Assembly (NCBI GenBank): GCA_038225475.1
Contig: JBBRRA010000007.1
Location: forward strand, 124,001 to 188,000
DNA from: Polymorphobacter_B sp038225475
GTDB taxonomy: Bacteria > Pseudomonadota > Alphaproteobacteria > Sphingomonadales > Sphingomonadaceae
Direction: 5' to 3'
DNA: 64,000 nucleotides
Shown here: piece after piece, positions 8,903 through 17,241 of the stretch
Position numbering within the stretch: position 1 is the stretch's first letter
Layout: every line of letters starts with the position of its first letter
The notes under the pieces: model-generated
What the model was told of the DNA's origin: nothing
Database searches by the model: none
The model's input: the letters and a program-made list of their open reading frames with translations, nothing else
Made by a program: the position numbers and the translations under genes

Positions 8903-9253
8903 ATGCTGTACGCGCTGATCAAGGCGCTGCTGTCGGGGATCATTGTTTCGACAGTGTCGGAGACCGCACGCCGCAGCCCGGCGCTGGGCGCGCTGGTGGC
9001 GTCGCTGCCGATCGTGTCGATCCTCGGCATGATCTGGCTGTGGCGCGACACGCATGACCCGGAGCGGATGGCGGCGCATGTCGGCGCAACTTTCTGGTAT
9101 GTGCTGCCGTCGTTGCCGATGTTCCTCGTGATCCCGGCGCTGCTGCGGCACGGCGTCGGCTTCTGGCCCGCGCTGCTCGCGGGTTGTATCGTCACGGTCG
9201 TGCTCTATCTCGCAATGGGTGCTGTCCTCGCACGCTTCGGGATTAGCTTATGA
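8903..9253 (+). CDS. DUF3147-type small membrane protein
   Basis: A 116 aa protein with about four hydrophobic segments (around residues 5-20, 27-46, 62-82 and 88-110) and little else, resembling the DUF3147 family of unknown function. The start ATG is one base past the aguA stop, and its stop forms ATGA with the aguB start, so it is translated as part of the agmatine operon. That position suggests a membrane role linked to polyamines or their precursors, but nothing in the sequence proves transport. Confidence 0.8.
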   Translation: MLYALIKALLSGIIVSTVSETARRSPALGALVASLPIVSILGMIWLWRDTHDPERMAAHVGATFWYVLPSLPMFLVIPALLRHGVGFWPALLAGCIVTVVLYLAMGAVLARFGISL

Positions 9254-10098
9254 GCCATGTGACCGTTGCCAGCCTGCAACTGGCGTTCACCGACGATATC
9301 GACACCGATATCGCTGCGACGGCAGCGCTGGTGCGTGAAGCAGCCGGGCAGGGGGCGAAGATCATCCTGCCGCCGGAGCTGTTCCAGGGGTATTATTTCT
9401 GTCGCCACGAGCATGACCGGTTTTTCGCGCGCGCCTTTCCGGTCGAATCGCATCCGGCGGTCACCGCGATGCAGCAGGTCGCGTTCGAAACCCGGTCGTA
9501 TATCCCCTGCTCGTTCTTCGAAGCCGATGGCCCGCATTACTATAACAGCCTTGCGATGCTCGATCCCGGCGGCAACGTCATGGGCGTCTATCGGAAAAGC
9601 CATATCCCCGACGGGCCGGGCTATGAGGAGAAATTCTACTTCCGCCCTGGCAATACCGGCTTCAAGGTTTGGGATACCGCCTATGGGCGCATCGGCGTCG
9701 GCATTTGCTGGGACCAGTGGTTTCCTGAATGCGCGCGCGCGATGATGCTGATGGGGGCGGAAATCCTGTTCTACCCGACCGCGATCGGGTCGGAACCCGC
9801 CGAGCCCGACCTCGATACCCGGCGGCTGTGGCTGCGCGCTATGGTCGGGCACGCGGTGTCGAACGTCGTGCCGATCGTTGCCGCGAACCGCACCGGCGTC
9901 GAGGAGGACCAGCGCTTTTACGGCAACAGCTTCATCGCCGATCAGCGCGGCGACATGCTGGTCGAGCTCGGCACCGGCGCAACCGGCGTGGCGGTGGCGA
10001 CGCTCGACCTCGCCGCGTCGCGCGCCAACCGCGCGAGTTTCGGCTTCTTCCGCGACCGGCGCCCGGATTTATACGGGCGGCTGGCGGTGGATATCTAA
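9250..10098 (+). CDS. aguB: N-carbamoylputrescine amidase
   Basis: Nitrilase-superfamily (CN hydrolase) enzyme that releases ammonia and CO2 from N-carbamoylputrescine to give putrescine. The E-K-C triad is visible as E43 (PPELFQGYYF), K116 (VYRKSHIPDG) and C153 (GICWDQWFPE). The 282 aa length and the motifs FQGYYFC and SHIPDGPGY-EKFYF are typical of AguB rather than other nitrilases. It overlaps the DUF3147 gene by ATGA and completes the route started by aguA. Its 3' end overlaps the convergent uracil-DNA glycosylase gene by 4 bp. Confidence 0.95.
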   Translation: MSHVTVASLQLAFTDDIDTDIAATAALVREAAGQGAKIILPPELFQGYYFCRHEHDRFFARAFPVESHPAVTAMQQVAFETRSYIPCSFFEADGPHYYNSLAMLDPGGNVMGVYRKSHIPDGPGYEEKFYFRPGNTGFKVWDTAYGRIGVGICWDQWFPECARAMMLMGAEILFYPTAIGSEPAEPDLDTRRLWLRAMVGHAVSNVVPIVAANRTGVEEDQRFYGNSFIADQRGDMLVELGTGATGVAVATLDLAASRANRASFGFFRDRRPDLYGRLAVDI

Positions 10099-10736
10099 CG
10101 CCGCGCTGCCACCGCCTTTGCAAACACGTCTTCGAACATTGCCGCTGTCAGCCGCCCGGTATTCGTGTTGAGCCGCGAGCAATGATAGCTGTCGATCATC
10201 GTCACGCCGGTGTGCAGCCGGTGGACCGCGCCGTGCCCAAACGGCACCTTGGGCAGTTTTGCGCCGAGCGCCTTTGCCGCCGACTGGTGCGCAATGGTAC
10301 CGAGCGCGATCACCACCTGCAGCTTGGGCAGCGCCGCAAGCGATCCTGACAGGAACGGCCGGCAGGCATGGATCTCGACCGGCAGCGGCTTGTTCGCCGG
10401 CGGTACGCAGCGCACGGCGTTGGCGATATATGCGCCCGTCAGTTCAAGCCCGTCGTCGGCGCGCGCCTCGAACGTGCCGCGGCTCAGCCCGAACTTGGCC
10501 AGCGTGCCATAAAGCAGCGTTCCGGCATGGTCGCCGGTGAACGGCCGCCCGGTACGGTTGGCCCCGGTCACGCCCGGAGCCAGCCCGACGATGCACAGCC
10601 ACGCCTCAGGGTCGCCCCAGCCGGGCACCGGCGCGTTGAACCAATCGGGATGCGCGATGCGATTGGCGGCGCGGTATTCGACCAGCCGCGGGCAGATCGG
10701 GCAGTCGTGCGGCGGTTCGGCGGGGTTGGTGTCCAT
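10095..10736 (-). CDS. Family 5 (UDGb-type) uracil-DNA glycosylase
   Basis: Iron-sulfur uracil-DNA glycosylase that removes uracil and some other damaged bases. The 213 aa product carries motif 1 GLAPGVTGANRTGRPFTGD (about residues 52-70), typical of family 5. Four cysteines fit the [4Fe-4S] ligands: C12 and C15 (CPIC), C110 (NAVRCVPPANKP) and C125. The start is the ATG at 10736 (MDTNPAE); a longer frame upstream reads antisense to folK and is rejected. It is convergent with aguB and divergent from folK, so it is probably transcribed alone. Confidence 0.92.
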   Translation of the reverse strand: MDTNPAEPPHDCPICPRLVEYRAANRIAHPDWFNAPVPGWGDPEAWLCIVGLAPGVTGANRTGRPFTGDHAGTLLYGTLAKFGLSRGTFEARADDGLELTGAYIANAVRCVPPANKPLPVEIHACRPFLSGSLAALPKLQVVIALGTIAHQSAAKALGAKLPKVPFGHGAVHRLHTGVTMIDSYHCSRLNTNTGRLTAAMFEDVFAKAVAARR

Positions 10737-10762
10737 GCGCTCAGCGTGTAGCGCAGTCGGCA

Positions 10763-11278
10763 ATGTCCGCAACCGTCCTGATCGCGCTCGGCTCGAACCG
10801 GCGGCACCGCTGCGGCGATCCGAAGCGCGTTGTCGCAGCCGCCATCGACGCGCTTGGACGTGCCGGGCTGCGAGTGACCGCGCGCTCGCGCATCCGGACC
10901 ACCGCGCCGCTTGGTCCTGGCGGGCGCAGCTATGCCAATGCGGCGGTCGCGGTGACCACGCCGCTCGCGCTCCCCGAGCTTCTGGCGCTCCTGCAAGCGA
11001 TCGAAGCGCGCTTTGGGCGGCGGCGTGGGCGGCGCTGGGGAGCGCGCGTGCTCGATCTCGATATTCTCGGCAGCGCGGGCAGCGTCTATCCTTCGCGCGC
11101 GCGCTGGCGGGTCGCGTCGGGCCTCGTCGTGCCGCATCGCGCGCTGGCGTTGCGGCGCTTCGTACTCGATCCGCTCGTCGATATTGCACCCGATTGGCGG
11201 CACCCGGTGCTGCATAGCACCGCACGCCAGTTGCGCGCCCGGCTCCGGCATCCTAAAGCGACTGCGCCGAGCCCTTAG
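10763..11278 (+). CDS. folK: 2-amino-4-hydroxy-6-hydroxymethyldihydropteridine pyrophosphokinase
   Basis: Transfers pyrophosphate from ATP to 6-hydroxymethyl-7,8-dihydropterin in folate synthesis. The 171 aa sequence begins with VLIALGSNRRHRCGDP, has the central YANAAVAVTT strand and the signature RWGARVLDLDIL (about residues 90-101), followed by VVPHRALALRRFVLDPL. The last 10 bases lie inside the tRNA-Lys gene. The stop codon TAG is made of tRNA bases 8-10, so the transcript most likely continues into the tRNA. Confidence 0.93.
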   Translation: MSATVLIALGSNRRHRCGDPKRVVAAAIDALGRAGLRVTARSRIRTTAPLGPGGRSYANAAVAVTTPLALPELLALLQAIEARFGRRRGRRWGARVLDLDILGSAGSVYPSRARWRVASGLVVPHRALALRRFVLDPLVDIAPDWRHPVLHSTARQLRARLRHPKATAPSP

Positions 11279-11344
11279 CTCAATCGGTAGAGCAACTGAC
11301 TTTTAATCAGTAGGTCGCGGGTTCGAATCCCGCAGGGCTCACCA
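11269..11344 (+). tRNA. tRNA-Lys (anticodon TTT)
   Basis: A cloverleaf of 76 nt with encoded CCA. Acceptor GAGCCCU pairs with AGGGCUC, the D arm contains AAUCGGUAG, the anticodon stem ACUGA/UCAGU closes loop CUUUUAA, giving anticodon UUU, and the T arm is GCGGG-UUCGAAU-CCCGC. Its first 10 nt overlap the end of folK. Confidence 0.98.
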
Positions 11345-11376
11345 TTTCCGTGAGGTCGGCAACTCGGCGATGGGCG

Positions 11377-12333
11377 CTAGTAATTGACGTAGACGGTGAT
11401 CAGGTCGGAATAGGCATCCGGATTGAAATTCGCGCTCGATACCGCGGCATAAATGGTCAGCGTGCGGATGGTGCCGTTGCCAATTCCTGAAACACCGTTG
11501 CCGATGGTCGTCGAGGTGGCGGTGTTGCCCCAAATCGGTCCCGTGGTTGTCAACGATCGTAGCTGATACGGCACATGATCGGCGTTGGTGCCGGTACCGC
11601 TCATGATGCCCGCGCCTGCAGTGTTACCATTCGATGGTAACAAACCAATGTAATAGGCTGTACCAACAGGACAATTTACCGTAACGCTGGTATTCCCGGT
11701 GATATTCGTTGCCGAGCCGATGACGCTGCCGAGGTCGAGCTTGGCTCCGGCGCCGACGGTACAGGCATTGACGACATTGGCTTGCACGCTGAGCGTGAAA
11801 TCATAGGCGGTCAGGTCGCCGCCGTTTGCCGCCACCGTACAGGTGCTACCGCCGGTGTTGAACCCCAGCACGGTATTGAAAAAGCTCGCATTATACGCGC
11901 CCGGCACCGGAGTTTGCCCGGTGCCTAGCCCGCCATAGAAAGTGAAGCTTCCCGAAACGGCGTTGCCGATGCCGGCAGGGATCGATACCGGCGTGGTCAG
12001 CGGGTTGACGGTCGACCAGCGCAGCGTCGCCGCCGGGTTGGTATACAGCGCGAAATTCAGCGTCGATGCACCGTTGAGCATTTGTGGCTGCGCGACGGTT
12101 CCGGGATAGCTCGGATTGCCGATGCCGACGCACAGCGTAAACGCCGCCGGCGTCGTATTGTAGTTGGTGCAGGTATAGGTCACCGAACCGATTGCGGTGC
12201 TCGACGAGCCGAAGTTGATGCCGCTTGAGTTCAGCGCACAGACGACATTCGCCTGCGCCGGGCGCGGCATCAGGAGCGTGGACCCGATCAGCGCCACGCA
12301 CAGCAGGATCAACCGGGCGAGCAGCCGGATCAT
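11377..12333 (-). CDS. Two-domain spore coat U (SCPU) protein, CsuE-like tip adhesin
   Basis: Secreted pilus subunit of 318 aa. A signal peptide ends near residue 28 (MPRPAQA). Two SCPU (Csu) domains follow, at about 30-165 and 168-318. The second shows the family pattern ACTVGAGAKLDLGSV, VPYQLRS, IWGNTATSTTIGNG and a C-terminal VYVNY. In archaic Csu pili the two-domain subunit encoded last is the tip adhesin (CsuE). The single-domain subunit, chaperone and usher precede it here, so the same role is likely. The ATG overlaps the usher stop (ATGA). This is the final gene of the pilus operon. Confidence 0.85.
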   Translation of the reverse strand: MIRLLARLILLCVALIGSTLLMPRPAQANVVCALNSSGINFGSSSTAIGSVTYTCTNYNTTPAAFTLCVGIGNPSYPGTVAQPQMLNGASTLNFALYTNPAATLRWSTVNPLTTPVSIPAGIGNAVSGSFTFYGGLGTGQTPVPGAYNASFFNTVLGFNTGGSTCTVAANGGDLTAYDFTLSVQANVVNACTVGAGAKLDLGSVIGSATNITGNTSVTVNCPVGTAYYIGLLPSNGNTAGAGIMSGTGTNADHVPYQLRSLTTTGPIWGNTATSTTIGNGVSGIGNGTIRTLTIYAAVSSANFNPDAYSDLITVYVNY

Positions 12334-14756
12334 TGCAGCGCCGCCGTCGCGATATAATCCTTCAGGCATTTCAGCGGTCCGATCGACGGGATGCCGTCAT
12401 TCTTCTTAATGTAGGTGAAGTTCGCGTAGCAAACCCCTGAATTATTATATACTGTCAGGCTATTCTGTGCCGCGACATTGCCAAGATAGACCACGCCGTC
12501 GAAGCCGACCAGCGTCGGTTCGCCACCCTTACCATTGAGCCGCACCCGGCTTCCGACCGGCAGCGGCGCACCGGTCGCATCGACCAAGGTGACCAAAACC
12601 GCGCGGATCTTGGTAATGCCGAAACGGGTGATCGTGCCGGTGCGGTCGGCCGGTGTTGCAACCGCCTCCACAGCATCGATCTGCAGGTCCGCCGCAAGCC
12701 GCAACGGGTCGATGCTCAGCTTGTTGCGCTGATAAGCGTTGAGGTTGGTCACGAGCAGCTTGCCGCTGCGCCCGGTCACGCCGACGAGACTGTTCTGGAG
12801 CATGACCGGCACCCCTGCAACGCCGTCGGTGGAAACCACGGCAAAGCCGTTGGTGATCTGTCGCGCCGCGAACATCGAGCCGTTCATCAGCACGACCGAT
12901 CCCGTTGCCCCCGCATAGGCCGAATAGTTCGACCCGAGCACGCTTGCACCCGCGAGTAACTGGCCGCTTTTGCCGAGATAGTCGATTTCTCCACGGCCCG
13001 ATGCGCGGTTGCCCGCCGCCTGGACCTGTGCGCGCCAGCCGAAGCCGCCCTCGGTCGGCAGCGACTGCGTCGCCTCGACCACATAGGCGCGCCGGTCTGC
13101 GGTGTTCTGAACGCTGGCGGTGGCCGTAATACCGTGCCGGAACAATATGTTGAGCGTCGCAAAGATGCTGCGTGTATGCGCGCGGCCGATGTCCTGATTG
13201 GCGCTGACATTGAGCGACATGTTCCGCCCAAGCGAGGCGAACCAGAACGCGCTGACATAGCGCGAGGCGGGCTGCCCGGGATAGCGCAGGTCGACATAGC
13301 TCGCGCCAAAATTGCCGAGATGCTTGAGGCTGTAGCCGACTTGGGCGCTGGCGGTCAGGCTGGGTACCGGAGCGCCGTAGAGCGCTGCCACATCGCTGTA
13401 GCCCGACGTTGCGCGGGTTGCATTGGCAGCGATGCTGAATCGGCTGTTGACCCAGGTGTAGCCGAAGCTGAACTGCGAGCCGCTGCGGCCTCGCGACGTG
13501 CTGTGCGCCGCCGACCCCGAAACCACGCCAAGGTTGCCGACCAACCAAGTCGCGCCGACGCCTGCGGCAACAAGGCTGCGGCTGGTTTCGCCGTGCGTCT
13601 CGATGGTCACGTTGTTCGTTAAACCATACCGCCAAGTACCGCTTGCAACTGGCTGTTTTTCATAGTCAAATGAACGGAACCCATAATTTTTCCGAACGGT
13701 GCCGACTTCGGCCGACCAGTCGACGAGCCCGCGGCGCAGCAGTTGCGGCGTATTATAGAGCGAGTAGTTGAGCGTCGTAATGCGCCCGAGGACATCGGTG
13801 AGCACCAGATGCGCCTGGCCCGATCCGCTGCTGGTATTGGGCACGGTATTCAATTGGAACTGTCCGGCCGGGACGCCACCCGAATACAGCTTCATGCCGT
13901 TCACATATAATTCGACCTGCGACGGCAAGGTTGCCGAGCCGAAGAACTGCGGCAGCGGCGTTGTCACCCGATACGGCTGCAGCGCGAAATTGGTGCCGAT
14001 CTGCACGCCGGCGATCCGGTCAGGGCGCGACCAGCTCGACGCCGCGGTCAGCGTATCGCCGACGGTGACGGTGATCAGCGATGCCGGGAAAGAGCTGGTC
14101 CAACTGGTGTCGAGCCGCGCCGAGCGGTCGTGCAGCGCGCCGCCTTCGCCCGCTGCCTGCGCCAGCGCGGTCGAGCTCAGGACACCGAAATGGCTGAACG
14201 CGCGCACTTCGGTAAACGCGCTCAATTGGCGGAAATTGCCCGTCGCCTGGCTGGCATAGACGCTGTAATTGAGCAGCACGCCGTTGGCGGTCGCCGCTTT
14301 GGGTTCGGTTTCCTCGGCCATCGACACCACCGTGCGGGGCAGGGTCAGCATCTCGAGCGGTGCGACGATGCTGACGCTTTGATGCGCCTTGTCATAGACC
14401 GCCTGCACACCCGGAATGCCGCCGACGCGCACCAGATCGGGCGTCGTCGCCGGGACGATCAGGTTGAGCCGCCGCAACGTCGATGCCGACGTCCACAGCT
14501 CGCCGCCATGCTCGCTGAAATGCGCAAAGCGCGTGCTGCCGCCGTTGACGGTCACATCGAGGTAAAGATCGACCCCGCTGGGAATTTGGAAATCGTCGCC
14601 TGCCCCGACGATCGCTGCAGCATCGTCGGGCGCGCCGACCGCTGCAGGCGTCGCGCGGGCGACCGACGCGGCAAATGTTGCCGCGAGCAGCGCGATCAGG
14701 AATGAGCTAGTGCGCGCGGTCGGTGAGCGACAGCTCTTGCGAGACCTCGTCTCCAT
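12330..14756 (-). CDS. Outer-membrane usher of a Csu-type chaperone-usher pilus
   Basis: FimD/PapC-family usher, about 808 aa, the outer-membrane pore that recruits chaperone-subunit complexes and assembles the fibre. After a signal peptide (hydrophobic core SSFLIALLAATFAASVARA) comes the N-terminal domain. A long beta-barrel region follows, with RYLTNN-like usher segments (TWRYGLTNNVTIETHGE). Near the end are plug/C-terminal elements such as LPVGSRVRLNGKGGEPTLVGFDGVVYL and a cysteine-containing tail. The start at 14756 (METRSRK) has AGG upstream and overlaps the chaperone's 3' end by 50 bp. It is overlapped by the adhesin gene downstream. Confidence 0.88.
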   Translation of the reverse strand: METRSRKSCRSPTARTSSFLIALLAATFAASVARATPAAVGAPDDAAAIVGAGDDFQIPSGVDLYLDVTVNGGSTRFAHFSEHGGELWTSASTLRRLNLIVPATTPDLVRVGGIPGVQAVYDKAHQSVSIVAPLEMLTLPRTVVSMAEETEPKAATANGVLLNYSVYASQATGNFRQLSAFTEVRAFSHFGVLSSTALAQAAGEGGALHDRSARLDTSWTSSFPASLITVTVGDTLTAASSWSRPDRIAGVQIGTNFALQPYRVTTPLPQFFGSATLPSQVELYVNGMKLYSGGVPAGQFQLNTVPNTSSGSGQAHLVLTDVLGRITTLNYSLYNTPQLLRRGLVDWSAEVGTVRKNYGFRSFDYEKQPVASGTWRYGLTNNVTIETHGETSRSLVAAGVGATWLVGNLGVVSGSAAHSTSRGRSGSQFSFGYTWVNSRFSIAANATRATSGYSDVAALYGAPVPSLTASAQVGYSLKHLGNFGASYVDLRYPGQPASRYVSAFWFASLGRNMSLNVSANQDIGRAHTRSIFATLNILFRHGITATASVQNTADRRAYVVEATQSLPTEGGFGWRAQVQAAGNRASGRGEIDYLGKSGQLLAGASVLGSNYSAYAGATGSVVLMNGSMFAARQITNGFAVVSTDGVAGVPVMLQNSLVGVTGRSGKLLVTNLNAYQRNKLSIDPLRLAADLQIDAVEAVATPADRTGTITRFGITKIRAVLVTLVDATGAPLPVGSRVRLNGKGGEPTLVGFDGVVYLGNVAAQNSLTVYNNSGVCYANFTYIKKNDGIPSIGPLKCLKDYIATAALQ

Positions 14757-15444
14757 TGACCATTGCCTGAACTGTGCCGCGGCCGGCAAATACCGGGGCC
14801 GCAGGTTTAAGCGCCCAATGCATCGTCGCACCGGGAAGCACATAACCGAGCAGCCCTGCCAGCAGCTCGGTGCGCTGCCCGCTGGCACCGCGATAGGATA
14901 GTGACGCCAGCTGCGCGCGTTGGTCGCCGTGATTGCTGACTTCGAGCATGACCTGATCGCCGTTGCGCTGAAGTGCCCAGTGCAGTTGCGGCCCCGTGGT
15001 CACGATGCTTTTCGGTTCGATGAAGATCGGCACCGAATAGTGCAGGACATATTGCAGCCCGCGCCGCCCTTTGGTGTCGATCGGCAGTTCGTCGATCGCC
15101 AGCCGGAACGCGTCTTCGGTCGCACCGGCCCCGCTTGGCGCCGGCCCGACGCGAATGACCCGGATCAACTGGCGTGCGCCGACCGGCAGCGTGATCATCG
15201 GTGGGCTGATGACCAGCCCGCTCGATGCCACAAGGTGGTCGCCGGTCGCGTCCTGCGACCAGTGGTACACGCGCACCTGCGCGTGCACCACATCGTCCCC
15301 GACGTTGCTGAGCCACAAGCCATCGGCGTTTTGCGTGGCCAGCAGGCTCAGCATGACCGGTGCCACCTGAAGGCCGCCCGCGCTGCAGACACTAGCCGCC
15401 GTACCCAGCCCCAGCAGGAGCCAGGCCCGGAAAGCCCGCCGCAT
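14707..15444 (-). CDS. Periplasmic pilus chaperone (PapD/CsuC-like)
   Basis: Periplasmic immunoglobulin-fold chaperone of about 245 aa that donates a beta strand to pilus subunits and hands them to the usher. A signal peptide (FRAWLLLGLGTAASVCSAG) precedes the two-domain body. Visible markers are LQVAPVMLSLL, LWLSNVGDD, PPMITLPVGARQLIRV (region of the conserved Arg) and YVLHYSVPIFI. The start is set at the ATG 15444 because AAGG lies eight bases upstream; an ATG five codons earlier (15459) lacks a ribosome-binding site. It lies between the major subunit and the usher. Confidence 0.85.
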   Translation of the reverse strand: MRRAFRAWLLLGLGTAASVCSAGGLQVAPVMLSLLATQNADGLWLSNVGDDVVHAQVRVYHWSQDATGDHLVASSGLVISPPMITLPVGARQLIRVIRVGPAPSGAGATEDAFRLAIDELPIDTKGRRGLQYVLHYSVPIFIEPKSIVTTGPQLHWALQRNGDQVMLEVSNHGDQRAQLASLSYRGASGQRTELLAGLLGYVLPGATMHWALKPAAPVFAGRGTVQAMVNGDEVSQELSLTDRAH

Positions 15445-15466
15445 CACGTCAGCCTTCATGCAAAGG

Positions 15467-16006
15467 TCAATAGTTGACGTTGACCGTCACGGTGTCGGCA
15501 TAGCTGTCCGGCGTGAAGTTCGCGCTGGCAGCATAAGCATAGATAGGGAGCGTCTGCGCAGCGCCGCTGCCGATGCCCGATACGCCGTTGCCGACCGTGG
15601 TCGACGTCGCCGTGTTGCCCCAAACGGTTCCAGTGGCCCCTGCGGTTGACGTGAGTTGATAGGGCACTTTGTCCGTATTGCCGGCGAGTGCGGTCGAGGT
15701 GCTCATGGCACCGCTACCGGTCGTCGTGCCGCCGTTGGCGACCGACGGCGCGAGACCGATGTAATATGGCGTCTTCTTCGAGCACGTCACCGCGATCGAG
15801 CTGGTGCCGGTCGTGTTGGTCGCGCTGCTGAGGACCGACCCAAGGTCGATCTTCGAAGCAGTACCGGCAGTCACGGTGCAGGCGCTCTGGATCGTGATGA
15901 CGACCTGAAACGATGCCGTTGCCGTTGCGGCGTTGGCCGAAGTGGCAAGGCCGATGGCGCTGGCCATCAGCGCCGCCTTGGCGATCAGAGTCTTGATATT
16001 GGTCAT
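15467..16006 (-). CDS. Single-domain spore coat U (SCPU) major pilin, CsuA/B-like
   Basis: Secreted 179 aa subunit with a signal peptide (MTNIKTLIAKAALMASAIGL, ending in SANA, cleavage near residue 26) and one SCPU domain: SACTVTAGTASKIDLGSVL, VTCSKKTPYYIGL, KVPYQLTS, VWGNTATSTTVGNGVSGIG and C-terminal VNVNY. The strong SD GGGGAA sits five bases before the ATG. It is the first gene of the operon and the simplest subunit, so it is probably the rod pilin. Its sequence resembles the second domain of the adhesin encoded at the other end of the operon, suggesting duplication. Confidence 0.88.
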   Translation of the reverse strand: MTNIKTLIAKAALMASAIGLATSANAATATASFQVVITIQSACTVTAGTASKIDLGSVLSSATNTTGTSSIAVTCSKKTPYYIGLAPSVANGGTTTGSGAMSTSTALAGNTDKVPYQLTSTAGATGTVWGNTATSTTVGNGVSGIGSGAAQTLPIYAYAASANFTPDSYADTVTVNVNY

Positions 16007-16794
16007 TAAAATTCCCCGCTCGTTGTTAAGTCTGGTTTGAACGGTGCAGCCGATGCCGCACCGCGACGCTTTGGGAACGCAACCGGCGAAACCTTGCCGG
16101 CAGACGCCAACCCCCCTCGGAGTTTTCGCCTAACCACCGATCCGGTCCGACGACCGGTCGGCGGGCATGCCCGAATTTATCGATGCAAATAACCGGCGCG
16201 TTGCCGGGGTCCGCAATCGTTAAGTTCTGAGCCAATTCGTATATAATCCCTGCCTTCGCATTACTTTGTTCCAGCTAGGAACATCCAAAGCGATGCAAAT
16301 GCCGAGCCATTTTGGTTATGGCAACGATTGCAGCACGTTACATTTCAGGGTCGTAACGGACGTACATAAAAGTGTAAGGAATTCCGACACCTAGAGGGAT
16401 TTTCTATTTAACGGAATGATAACGCGGCATTAACATATTCAAACCTTGCTGCTGGCATGGTCAGTGCCGGAATATGGCCAAAATGGCGGTGCGGCGTCGC
16501 AGTTGCCGCACCAGCGTCGATGGTTGCAGCGGCCGCGTTGGAACACGGCAGCTGATCTGTTCCGCCGCCCCTCGGTGTGATGACCGCGGCATGGCGGCAC
16601 CGCCGCGCTATTGTGACAGCGGTTCCGCGCTATTCCGGCCCGGCAGGATCGTTCGGCGCTGCATTGCACCAGCATAAATGTCCGGATCGGCTCAAACGTC
16701 GCGCTTTGTTTGGCGGCCAGCGTTGCGTTGGCGACGGTGGCTTTCGTCGGCAAGGGCTTTGCAAGTTGGTTGCAGCGCACTATCGGATGAAGTC
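16007..16794. other. 788-bp intergenic region upstream of the pilus operon
   Basis: No convincing gene in either direction. The part next to the pilus operon (to about 16200) is GC-rich and would be its 5' leader. The part from about 16200 to 16440 is strikingly AT-rich for this genome (stretches such as TATATAATCCC, TTTTCTATTTAACGG, GCATTAACATATTC). A weak forward promoter-like pair is present, TTAAGT (16220) and TATAAT (16242) with 16 nt between. The part from 16440 to 16794 is GC-rich again, and its open frames look like chance frames. Most of the region is probably regulatory DNA for the reverse-strand pilus operon. Confidence 0.5.
16042..16063 (-). repeat. Hairpin in the leader of the pilus operon
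   Basis: CGGTGC (16042-16047) and GCACCG (16058-16063) form a perfect 6-bp stem with a 10-nt loop, 36-57 nt upstream of the first pilin ATG. It has no T run, so it is a possible leader structure or protein site rather than a terminator. Confidence 0.35.
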
Positions 16795-17241
16795 ATGCCA
16801 CCAATCCTCATGTCTGACGGCGATTTTGCGGGCTGGTACCGCTGGGAGCGCGTGCCGCAGGGCCGCTTTCATGACCTGCTCGGCGAATTCTATTTCCGAC
16901 GGCAGGGCGACGGCACCGTCGAATGCCGGATGGCGACCGACCGCCGCCACTCGAATGGGCTCGGCTTTCTGCATGGCGGCTTTCTGATGTCGTTCATCGA
17001 CATGGCGATGTTCGCGTTTATCGCACCTCAGCTCGAAAAGAGCGCCGCGGTCACGCTCAGCTGCGCGACCGATTTCCTGAGTGCGGGTCAGGTCGGCACG
17101 CCGATCGACGCGACCGGCGAAATCCTCAAGGAAACCGGCAAGATGATTTTCGTCCGCGGCCTGCTCAAGCAGGACGGCGTCAACGTCGCGTCGTTTACCG
17201 GCACGATGCGCAAAATACCCCGGCTGCCGCGCCCGGCGTGA
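16795..17241 (+). CDS. PaaI-type acyl-CoA thioesterase (hotdog fold)
   Basis: A 148 aa hotdog-fold protein. The family's HGG motif is present at residues 60-62 (LGFLHGGFLMSFIDMAMF), followed by LSCATDFLSAGQVGTPI. This fits thioesterases of the PaaI/YbgC side that hydrolyse acyl- or aryl-CoA. Substrate unknown. The chosen start (MPPILMSDGD) has GGA upstream; the open frame extends 39 codons further back into non-coding sequence. It ends in a GTGA overlap with zapE. Confidence 0.82.
   Translation: MPPILMSDGDFAGWYRWERVPQGRFHDLLGEFYFRRQGDGTVECRMATDRRHSNGLGFLHGGFLMSFIDMAMFAFIAPQLEKSAAVTLSCATDFLSAGQVGTPIDATGEILKETGKMIFVRGLLKQDGVNVASFTGTMRKIPRLPRPA

Noticed and set aside
16220..16247. TTAAGT-16-TATAAT as a plus-strand promoter
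   Set aside because: The -35 match is weak and the nearest plus-strand gene is 550 bp away; in an AT-rich stretch this is expected by chance.
16439..16780. A 113-codon minus-strand frame in the long intergenic region
   Set aside because: No ribosome-binding site, no recognisable motif, and atypical Cys/His/Arg-rich composition; treated as chance.
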